DNA of 64,000 nt from the NCBI GenBank assembly GCA_947172415.1, contig OX359199.1:4552001-4616000 (forward strand). The letters are read 5' to 3'. Positions 35,314 through 47,300 of this stretch are shown here, piece by piece. Below the pieces are notes generated by a model. That model ran no database searches, had not been told where the DNA came from, and worked only from the letters and a program-made list of their open reading frames with translations. Each line of letters begins with the position of its first letter. The first letter of the stretch is position 1. This DNA is from Chondrosia reniformis. Taxonomy: Eukaryota; Porifera; Demospongiae; Chondrillida; Chondrillidae. A program made the translations under genes and the position numbers.

Positions 35314-38300
35314 ATGACAGACGTATCAAAGAATGCCGAAATATTAGGCTTTCTAATTAGAAATACCGTGGAAAAGAAGTTTGAGAAGGTAAAATCGCTC
35401 ATCGATAGTTTTCCAAAGAACGTACAAGCGAGAATTATAGACCACAGGAATGAGAGATGGTTTGGCCACACGGCAATGCACTTGGCTGCAGCGGAAGGTA
35501 CTCATCAGATTCTAGATTACCTTGCAGAACACGGAGGTATGCGCTATTCACTTTTCGTAATGAATTAGTGTTGTAAAGAAGGAATCAAAATTACATGTAT
35601 ACGATTGCTTTCTTTGTATTTAGGTGATCCAAACAGAGAATGCTTTGCTTCAGATCTTAGACAAGTAAGTTTTTATACCAAGGCCGCGCGGAATCGCACA
35701 ATAATAGTGTAACGAACTAGTTAGTACACACACAACTGGTCGTGATATACCTAAAGCTTTTAGTCTCCATATTTGGCCCGCCCTGCAATGATTTGCCATA
35801 ACACAATTTGGGTGGCTACTTTACTGTTTGACTGAACAGTAATGGGTTTCCGATACTTAAAAGGCTTTTAAAGCTGCTAAGTGACCAAGGCATAAGGCAT
35901 TTGGACTGACTTTTGAACCTGTCAGAATTATTTGATCAGAAATAACCAATGGGTGTCAGTTTAGGTAGTTACAATAGTATCTAGATGTAATAGTTTTATG
36001 GTGTTCTATAGCTAGGGAGGCATTTGCCACACTTGAAGAAAGTTAAATTGCCAATTTTTGATAACAAACAAACAAACATTAAACTAGGGTTGCCACCTCA
36101 AACGTTCACTATATTGTTGTCCCCCTTGTGATTTAAGGACTTTGTGTTGATTTAGTGACAATCTGGAAGTGGAGTACCACTGATCTATATTCACCCACCT
36201 AGGACTGCTTAGATCATATTCATTTGTCATCAGCTTAGATTGTGTCCTCTAGATTCACCCCTAAATGAGTACACTAGGTGATAATTAAACCACAATTATT
36301 TATACTCTTCTGTATTTTAGACTCCTGTTCACATTGCTGCTAAAAAGGACCACCCCAGGTGTCTACAAGTTCTCCTTGGTCACAGTGGTTCCCTGGCAAC
36401 CTTAGATCAGCAGAGGCGGACCGCAAGGGAACTGGCTAGGGGAAAACCTCAATGTGAAGAAGTTATAAAAGCACATTATGGTAAGTTCTGTAGGTAATTG
36501 TTTGCTTGCTTATCATTAGTAGCATTTCCTCTTCACAGCCAAAACAAGAATTCCAGAAAGGAAGGAAGCTGATGAACAAATAGTGACAAGTGAGTGCAAC
36601 AGTGCACACTATAGAGTTGTATGATGTAATGAGATGTCCCAAAACTCCCCCTGTGGGTAACTAGGTTAAGTGATTCTCTTGCTGGATGAATCCATTTTTA
36701 TGAATATTGCCTGGATCAGCTTTTTTAGCTTAACCCAATCTCTGACACTTGGGCAATCTTTTAATGTCTCACACAATCCTTTTGTATATAAAGTGAAGTT
36801 TAGTATCAACTGTAATAATGTACGTAGCATACGTACACATGTATATAATATGTAGCTGTATAACATATAGCCCATTTCGCATTTCATATTATGCATTTTG
36901 TATGTATATACGTACGTATCATGACTGTGCTGATATAATTGAAATATGTATGTGTTAACTTAGGCCCATGTATACATGTCACTTGCTATTGATGAATATG
37001 AACATACTCCAGCTCATATCTATTACTTTACTGTACCTCTTATACAGGTCTCCATGACTGCTGTAAAGTAGACACTGAAAAGAGCCTTCATGATTTCAAA
37101 AACATATTTCACTATCAGCTTCCCTTAACCTGGCAAGATTTGGGTACTAGGTTCACAGATTTGAAAGACAAGAATGGTTCAGCTGTGACACTACTTTACA
37201 GGTGCCTTTCTTCACAGTCCAACAGTTCAAAATTAACATTATGCTTTCATTATTATACATATGCTGTAGCTTTCATTGTGTATAATATATGAGACTATAT
37301 CAGAACGGTTAGGTAAATAGCCTATAATTTGAACGATAGTAGCTCTTAATTCTTGTGACTCATGGTCCCCAGCAGTGTAGTTATATACTTGTCAAATAGA
37401 TATGGTTTTGAAATTTATCTTTATGTTCATAGGGTTTGTCACCATGGCAACAAGAGAATTCTTGACCACCTGTTGAGTCTTCCTTCAACTTCAGACCCAT
37501 TGGCCAATTTGTCAGATGGCTGTAACCCGCTTCATGCAGCATGCACTCGAAATGACATAGAAACTGCAAGTAAATTACTGAAAAGATGGCCTCAGCTGCT
37601 TCTGCAATCTGAGAATAAGAATGAGCGAAATCCCTTACATATAGCTTGCCATCGCTGTTCTCCTGATATGGTAGCTCTTTTTCTGTCTGTAATCGATGAT
37701 ATTTTATCCAATGGCCACTATACAGAGGACAATCGATTGGATTTAAACATTCCAGATCACTCTGGAAATACACCTCTCCATTTTGCTTGCTGCAATCCAA
37801 AGTGCTTGCAGGTTGTTCCTAAGTTACTTAAATTTAAGCCACAACGAGCTAACTACCACCCAATAGATGTGAATGCAAAGACCACTGATAAGGAACGCAC
37901 TGCCCTTCACATAGCTATATCACGGCACAAATGCAGGGAGTTGCTATCTCTGCTGCTACAGGAAAAAGGGGTGGATATATCCCCAGAAGGTTTTCCTGCC
38001 AAATCAACAGTGGAAAAATTCACTGAGTCCATAGCAGATCTTTCTAAGAGTCCTTACTCAGGACACATAGTTTCGAGGAGTGAGAGCAACTCAACTCCTA
38101 GTGACCTGGCCACACCTACTCCATTAAACATGGATGGTGGCAGCCCCGATGAAGTTGTGGATCCTGGCATGCTTGATGGAGATGAAGAGGAAAGTAAATC
38201 ATGTACAGTGCCCAAACAACCAATGGAAAAGAAAGTATCAAGATTTACTGCTGTGCCCAGTGATGGTGTTCGGATTGACCGGCCCAGAACTAGCACTGAT

Positions 38301-41300
38301 ATCAGTAATGCTGGTGATTTTAAAATTAATCCACTACTTTATCAATTTGAAAATAAATTTGAAGTCCTACTTAAAGGTACTGCCCCAAAAGAAGCAGTCC
38401 CATTTAGTGAGTTGAGTTTGACTCCCCTTGCGGAAGCCTGTGCCATACAGAATGCTGAGGCAGTAGAGGTACTACTGATGAATGGTGCAAAGGATGCCAT
38501 AGGCATTGCTGTTCTTATTCTACAAGCTTTGAAGAACAATTTATTGCTACAGATGCTGCTTAGCTTCCATTCAGAACTTATTCATAAAGATTCAAAGTCC
38601 AGTTCAAGCAAATTGCAACATGAAAAAGTTGGTTTGCAAGTGAAATGGAATAAAATGAAGATAAAGGAAGTGGATTGTTCTTGGCTATCAGAAGAGGCAG
38701 ACTTCCATCCCTTGGGAGAATGTTTTGAAGATGTATCCAGTTTGCGTACCACTATGGAGTGGCATAATCTCCCAAATGTCTCCAGTGATACAATTACTCA
38801 TATTGATTTGAGTAAGAATCTTCTCTCGTCAGATCTCCCAATCGAAATATTCCAACTCCCTCACTTGGAAGAGGTAAACGTAGCTTCTAATGAGTTGAGT
38901 AGGTTACCAATATCCGAGAATCAACCTAATTCCATATTTGGATGGAGATGTTACAGCTTAAAGAAGCTGACATTAGACAACAACCGTTTTGTCAAGCTCC
39001 CACACCATATTTGGTTTTTGCCTCGATTGGAACACCTTTCTGCTAAAAGGAATCAGTTAGTTGCCCTAGACAGGATTGAGAATGTTGATGAACTGTCTTC
39101 AGCTCTGGCTTATGTTGATCTGTCAGAAAATATGCTGGAGTATGTATCAGATTTTCCCTTTCTCCTCCCAAATCTAAAGAAGCTGAACTTGGCTAAAAAC
39201 CAGCTACCCTCGCTCTCACCCACATTATGGAAATGCTTGTCCTTAGAAGAGCTTGACATGTCACACAATAAATTAAGGGATCTCCCCCTCTGTGAGCTGG
39301 AGGCCACTATGGATAATTCGAACACCCAAGCTGTCAATATACCAAAACCTCTGAAGGAGGGTCGTATAATGGTTGGCGCAACAGGTTCTGTTTCAGTGAT
39401 GCAATCACCTGGAATGAATCCTAGATATGGGTCCTATAGGACCACTTGGACAATGTCAAGCAATTATAGAGATGGCCCTACTGCAGAGATCGTTCAGGTG
39501 GATGGCTCATGTTCCCTAAGGATACTTAGGTTGTCCTTTAATCAACTGACCTTCTTCCCTGAGGCCCTGCCATGCTTTACCCCAAGCCTGAAGGAGCTCT
39601 ACATTGATCACAATAAATTTGATCACATTGATGTCAGCTACCTTTCAGACGGTCTGCAGAAGCTTGATGCTAGCCATTGTGAATTGAGCAAGTTTGGCTT
39701 AGCATTACCACTTGTTACGCGAATTGCCCTGAAAACCCGATGCAGGTATCCAGCCAAATTTGGACAAGACTGTATTCACAGAAAGCATCTTGCCTTGTCT
39801 GGCCTAAAATATCTTATCCTCACACACAACAAGATCCAGCACTTTGGGTTTTTAAGGAAAAAGCCATCCAAAGTGTGCCAGCAGCAACAAGAACCTGCAG
39901 CTGCAGTGGAGAAGGATCAGGTTCAGACAGATAGCGCTCCAGGGACTGGTTCAAGTTTATTAGATGTATCTCAGCTAGTAGACTGTGAAAGGGAAGCCTC
40001 AAGCAACACAGGGATAGATGACCTTCTGTTTCCCAAACTCTGCAACTTGGATCTCTCAAACAACAATTTGACTGGACAATTTAGTCCAAATGTTGGCTTC
40101 CATTCCAGTCTACAATCCCTTAAATTAAGCAACAATCCAAACCTGACTCACTTGCCAATAGAACTGGGGTACCTGAAGCGACCAGGCAGGAAGATGGAGC
40201 TGAATTCAATAAAGCTTGATGGGAACAGTAGCCTACAGGACCCTCCAAAGGAATACTGGAACAAGGATATCAGCACGCTGATCCGTTATTTCAGATCAAG
40301 ACTAACCGAGTAAGTTAATCCATGGGACTATTTAAAGTGTTTCATCTTCAGCAACAACAGAATCCATTTAGGTTATCATAAATTGAGAATTAATTAGTAG
40401 ATGTGTACAGATTCTACATTTCCTCCTTGTAGTTCAGTATACAATCGCACTATAAAGCTGATGGTAGTTGGTTATGAAAAAAGAGGCAAGTCCACCCTCT
40501 TGAAGCGCCTGAGAAGAGGAGCAAATGATCCAGATATTGAGAGAACTGAGGGGATAGACATAAGTGATTGGTCCTTTCCAGATTTATACTCCAAGATACG
40601 AAAGTTTTCTCTCTCTGGAGAACCTGTAACCTTTCTGACTTGGGACTTTGGAGGACAAGTACGTATGTATGGTTGAATCTTTTAATGAGTCCCCTGTTGT
40701 TATTTAAGCTCTTAAGCGTTGTGTGCTCTTACTAATGCTTTGTGTGCTCTTACTAATGCTTTGTGTGCTCTTACTAAGCCTTTGTGTGCTCTTACTAAGC
40801 CTTTGTGTGCTCTTATTAAGCCTTTGTGTGCTCTTACTAAGCCTTTGTGTGCTCTTACTAAAGCTTTGTGTGCTCTTAAGCTTTGTGTGCTCTTAAGCTT
40901 TGTGTGCTCTTACTAAAGCTTTGTGTGCTCTTAAGCTTTGTGTGCTCTTAAGCTTTGTGTGCTCTTAAGCTTTGTGTGCTCTTAAGCTTTGTGTGCTCTT
41001 AAGCTTTGTGTGCTCTTAAGCTTTGTGTGCTCTTACTAAAGCTTTGTATGCTCTTAAGCTTTGTGTGCTCTTAAGCTTTGTGTGCTCTTAAGCTTTGTGT
41101 GCTCTTAAGCTTTGTGTGCTCTTAAGCTTTGTGTGCTCTTACTAAAGCTTTGTGTGCTCTTACTAAAGCTTCGTGTGTTATTCCTAAGCAGCTTATTATG
41201 TGCCTTCATATTTGTATTCTGCTTAGGATGACTATTATGTCACTCACCAGTGCTTTTTCTCAAAGAGGTCTCTCTACTTGGTTCTCTTTCGTTTGGATGA

Positions 41301-44300
41301 AGACAAGAAGGGTATCAACGAGCTGGACTCATGGCTTAGAAATATTCATGTAAGTATGATTGCAGTAGTCTTACCACAGTTGACTGAATGTATTTGGTAG
41401 ATTTTCAACAACTGCCTCTTTATATTTTGGAAGTTTGAAGTGAGCCTAGACATTGGGAAATGTTTAGACAACTACGTATCTCTTTGACTGAAATAATAGG
41501 GGACTTTAAGATCTAAAAGTCATCTTAAAGTTTTAATTATCATCATCACCTGGCTCTGGATTTTACTCCACCCACTCATGTCTCCTGAGGAATGCAATGA
41601 GCTAATGGGTGGAACTTAAGGGCAACCAGTGTCTCCTCTTTGCCACTCAAAAAGATGGTACTCCCAAAACTAAAAAGCTTGTGGTTCCTTATCAGCAGAT
41701 ACAAGGACAGTCAAAGTATGACTGACCACTATTTATTAAAAAGAGGGACTTGAAAAGATCTCAAGAGACGTGAATGGGTGGGGTGAAATCTAGAGTCAAA
41801 GGCTTCTTTTGGTTAAATCCTTAAATCCTTTGGTTGTTCCAAATCATCAGCTTCTAGCCCTGTAGCTAAGATTGCTGGCAAAGCATTAGTACGTACACTA
41901 ATGCCTTTCCTATATATTCCTGTAGATAAGAGCCCCAGGCTGTCCAAGTACACTAATGCCTTTCCTATATATTCCTGTAGATAAGAGCCCCAGGCTGTCC
42001 AGTACACTAATGCCTTTCCTATATATTCCTGTAGATAAGAGCCCCAGGCTGTCCAGTACACTAATGCCTTTCCTATATATTCCTGTAGATAAGAGCCCCA
42101 GGCTGTCCAGTACACTAATGCCTTTCCTATATATTCCTGTAGATAAGAGCCCCAGGCTGTCCAGTACACTAATGCCTTTCCTATATATTCCTGTAGATAA
42201 GAGCCCCAGGCTGTCCAGCACACTAATGCCTTTCCTATATATTCCTGTAGATAAGAGCCCCAGGCTGTCCAGCACACTAATGCCTTTCCTATATATTCCT
42301 GAAGATAAGAGCCCCAGGCTGCCCAGTACACTAATGCCTTTCCTATATATTCCTGTAGATAAGAGCCCCAGGCTGTCCAGCACACTAATGCCTTTCCTAT
42401 ATATTCCTGTAGATAAGAGCCCCAGGCTGTCCAGTACACTAATGCCTTTCCTATATATTCCTGTAGATAAGAGCCCCAGGCTGCCCAGTGATAATCGTGG
42501 GTACACACATGGACAAAATTAAGAAAGGGAAGGTTGAAAGTCTCCTCAGCTATGCAGAGGAAACCTATAGCAGGAGTAGCAGCACTTATCCCAGCTTGGC
42601 GGGAGTCAGAGCAATCAGCTCTGTTAATAAAATAAACAATGGAATGGAAGAATTGAGGCATTTCATACTTAAAGTTGCCTGCCACCTTTTTGTACAAGCA
42701 AATGGAGAGTGTAAGTGAAACATAATAAGAGCCTGTCAACCCTAACCTAATCTTGGGCAGTAGGGTAATAAGAGCCCCTTAACTTTGTTAGTGCTGCCAA
42801 ATAAGAGCCCCTTAACCCTAATCTTGTTCAGTAGGGTAATATTGTCAAATAAGAGCCCCTTAACCCTAATCTTGTTCAGTAGGGTAATATTGCCAAATAA
42901 GAGCCCATTGGCCACACTCTTGGTTACTAGGTTAATGATATCTAATGAGAACGTTACGTTTTATTTTATCCTACAGTTTGATTAAAACAAAACAACAATT
43001 AAAATTGTATCTGGAATTAGCATTCAGAAGGTGCTGTATACACCATACAACTATTTCCGCAAACTTGTGGACATGCACCTTATGTCAAAATCTTTTCCGT
43101 AGTGATGACATACGTACTGTATATCTTTGAAATGGTTCATCTTTAGCCTTTTGGGTGTCTTCAGATGTAGTTTGTTTCTTGAGAATCGGATGTTTCGACC
43201 CCTAGGGGTCTTCTTCATACAAACTGCATCTCTAGATGCTCAAAAGCCCAAAGATGAACCATCTCAAAGATGAGTTTGGCACAGTTAGAAGAAATCCCTA
43301 TCATCTGACTTTGAATATGTTAATGCAAACTTGTCCTCTCCTTGTTTCCTTTAGTGCAATATCTACCAGACAAACCTGAGAATGATCCAAAGGCCCTCTT
43401 CAAACAAAAGATACCAAGAACATACTTAAATTTGCAGCATGAGATCAGAAAGACTGTGCAGGATTATAAGAAAGAGAATAAAGTACCTGTTTTCACTCAA
43501 GAGGAGTTTAGGTGAATAATAGTTGTTTTGTCTTTTTATATACGTATGTATTCGATAACATATAGTAAATGTGGGTAATGTATAATAAAGTTTTCTGAAA
43601 AATCTACACTAAGTAAAAATAAATTTATCTATCAATCAATATTACAATAACTTATAAATACAGAGATTGCCTAATTTTTCGATAGCTGAACAGTTCCATA
43701 GATCTAGAAGTATATTATGTTCATGTGACCATCATGTGACCATCATGTGACCAAACACACTTCTATTCTGTTAGGGAAACCTATCATAAAATCATCGAAG
43801 ACAATGAAGAGTTGGAAGAAGCTGTGAAATATCTTCATGATCAAGGCACAATGCTACATTACAGTGACCCTTCTCTTAACTCCGTATATTTTCTGGACCC
43901 ACAGTGGTTAACAAAAATGATGGCTCAATTCATTGGACCCCCAAAATCTGCTATGGAGCCTGGCTATTTCACTAATGGTACGTACACACTTTATGTAATA
44001 TCTGATTCTTTAGAATGCAAATTTGTTTTTAATTGATATAATTTGTCAACTTTCATTTAATAGGTGTAATCGAAATTGAGAAGCTGTTGGAACTGAGAGG
44101 TACAGAAATTCCCAAACAGTTTCAAAAGCAGTGTGTCTTACTTCTGGGACGATTTGGAGTAATCCATCAAATTGATGAAGAGAAAATACTTATTCCCTCT
44201 TTGATGAGTGGATGCGTTCCAATTCTACCAGGACTCAAGCTTTCAAAACAAAATACAGATGAACCAGTTTTTACAACCTTGAGGAGATTCTGGTTCACCA

Positions 44301-47300
44301 ATAGCATACCTCCAGGATTTTGGCCCAGATTGATATGCAGGGTCATAGCTGACCGAGCACTCCGCAGAGAACTTCAAGAAGTGACCCCCGGCTACAAATC
44401 TGTCCAATCTCCAGAGTCACCTTCATTTGACACCAGCCTTTCTTCTATGAGTTCACTATCCTCAGACCTGTTTCCATGGCGCATTTGGAACCAGGGGATG
44501 GTGTGGGCTCATCAGCACAAGGTTATCCTTCAAATAAAAGAGATTCCAAATGAGAAGACAATCCATCTCACTGGAGATATGGAGAAGGAGTTACTGTCTG
44601 GAGATTACAGAGTTGAGGTTCACTTTCATGTTAGTGAATGCTTTCAAATTTCAGGCAATGAACAATTGGATAATGAGAGAAGTAGGTTGATTGAGTGTGT
44701 GTAGCAATATACATATTAAGAAGACTGAACCATCTCAAAGATAAGTGTTTGTACATATGTGTGTAGTAAAATATTACACCTTGACCTTCTCTAGAGCGTT
44801 TCTTTCTTGCTGCTGGAACAAAGATCTTCCTCATGGTGAAGAAGCACATTGAATCTCTGGTGGGAGACTGGTTTAGTGGACTATTTCTTGGCAGCAAAAT
44901 TGGCAAGTTTAATGTTCCTTCCTACACCCCTTGCTGGAAGTGTTTGGAAATGGCCTGCCCACTGTCACCAGAAAAGAACTTGAAAGTCCATGGTCTTAAA
45001 AACATTATCAGTCTGGATAATCATCCTGTGTACTGTTTCACTCTTGAAGAGTGCATAGGACCTGCTTCAAGATATGAAGAAATTATTAGTTGTCCATTTC
45101 ACGAAGAGTTAGAGCTAGTTCATGTGATGCCAGATTTGGTAAGTATGTACACAAAGATGTGTTACAATTATCTTTAAGGAATACCTACCCTAAAGGCTAT
45201 CTATTTTAATGAAAGCCTGTTTATTTAACATATGTAAATGCATATTAAGTGCTAAAATTGCTAATGGAAACATGTGAAAGAGTTTCCTCTCATTGGGAGA
45301 GTCTTTTTTATCTCCTTAAATGTCTTTATTTTCCCCTTTTGTACAGGTATTTTTTGACCTGTATAATGAGTCTACGGCTGACTATAAGATGGAGATTGAT
45401 AAACACAAACCTCCTTTGGGAAGTGGGTCTTTTGGGTTTGTGCTAGAAGCCAAGTGGGGACGTGTAAGTAATGCTTTTATCATTAGCTTGGAAAGAGGTG
45501 CCCGAATAAACTTTGCTCTCACAAGTTTTATGTGCCTGCATCTGTAGACTAATGTGGGAGCCAAGTTTTCTCTCATGCAAGCCAATGAAAAGACACAAAA
45601 TTGCAAGATATCAGAATTACTTGCCAAAATAGAATCACAAAATGCTGAACAGTACTTTGATACCTACGACCAAATAAGGAATGAAGTGGACTTTTTCTGC
45701 AAATTACGTCACCCTAATCTTGTTAAAATGGTGGGCGTCAACATTAAGCCAATATGTCTCATGTTAGAGCTAGCTCCAAGAGGATCACTCAGACGTATAC
45801 TCAAGGAGTATGACAAATCAAGTGCTTCATTACAACCACTTACTATGAAGAAGTGTGTACAGCAGGTTAGTAAATTATATTTGACTTATTACTTTATGAC
45901 CTTGACTTAACAATTTGGATAGTCATACAGTGCAACCTTACTTATCCGAACCCCTGTGGTCAGTTGAATTGAAACAAGTGTTTGGATAATTGAAAAGTTC
46001 GGATAACTGAAGATTTGTTCTACCATTGATTATAATAACATAAATATGTTTATGCATTACATGTAAAGACGACAAATAAGGATTAATATTGTGCTCTTTA
46101 TCCGCAATTACCGTCAACGAATACTTTTCCAACATCTTAATACAGTGGGCCCTGGTTTAACCGACCTTGAGTTAACCGACAACTTTATTTAACCGAACCA
46201 AATCGACTGAAACCGATCTAAATCGTATTCCCCGTAATACTTTAGGCCCTCGTATATCCGACCTCGGTTTATTCGTATCCGTATACACTAAAATGGCAAA
46301 TGCACTGGGCTCATTCGGATAAACGAGGGTTCAGATAAATGAGGTTTGGATAATCAAGGTTGCACTGTATTACCATTTGCAAAATGTAAGACACAAATAT
46401 TGGAATGAATTATTTGCATCGTAAATTTCATCATGTTAATCTGTATATATTTTTTGTATTTTCCCTGTAGATGGCAGCTGGTCTGTTCTATCTGCACAGA
46501 AACAGAATAGCTCATTTAGACATCAAATCAGACAACATCTTAGCCTGGCAGTTCCCATCGGCTCTCCTCTCGTACAGGGAGCAGGTTGCTAGGGCCGAGG
46601 AGGTGGACCTCCGAATCACAGACTATGGGATAAGTAAATTAATAGAATACAGTGGAGCCATGACTGATACTATTCACGGTACACCTGGGTACACTGCCCC
46701 AGAAATGGTTTCATTTTATGGCGCTCAGCTTGATTTTGAGAAGGTAAAGGCAATATTCTAAAATGACTAGGCAGTAATCAATATACAGTATGTAATATCT
46801 ATTCCTTGCTACAGGGTGATGTGTTTTCATTTGGCATTACATTGTCAGAATTGGCTACTTTGAAGGTACCTTTCTACAAAAGGCCTCACCAAGAGTTAAA
46901 CACATTGGTAAAGGAGGGGATAAGACCCTACTTGACACAAAAGGTACACAAAGTATAATAATAGAGGGAGTGTTTGTAGTGAACATTGTACTGGTATATG
47001 ATTTATTGAGCATCAGCAACATAAGTTTGATGGATATTTCAATCCGGAGGTCTTCATCAGCAATATGATGAGGAGATGTTACATTAATATATTAATATAT
47101 AAAGACCTCTGGATCGAAACATCCATCAAACCTATTAAATAATCACTAATGCTCAACAAATCATATACCAGTGGATATATAAAGTACGTATAAGAATTAC
47201 ATTATGGAAGAGCACATAGCTAGTTATATTGTAGCTGCATGATCTAGTGTTTTGTAAGCATCTTATTCCTTGGTTCCTCAACTCAGGATTCACTGAGTGC

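Noticed and set aside
37381..37800. 139-codon minus-strand frame opposite LRRK exon 6
   Set aside because: Antisense shadow of the ankyrin exon. A similar shadow appears at 51720-52022 because the two exons are nearly identical.
41813..42739. Open frames of 308 and 198 codons on minus and 188 codons on plus
   Set aside because: All are translations of the 54-bp array (18 codons per unit). Only the last 24 nt belong to an LRRK exon.
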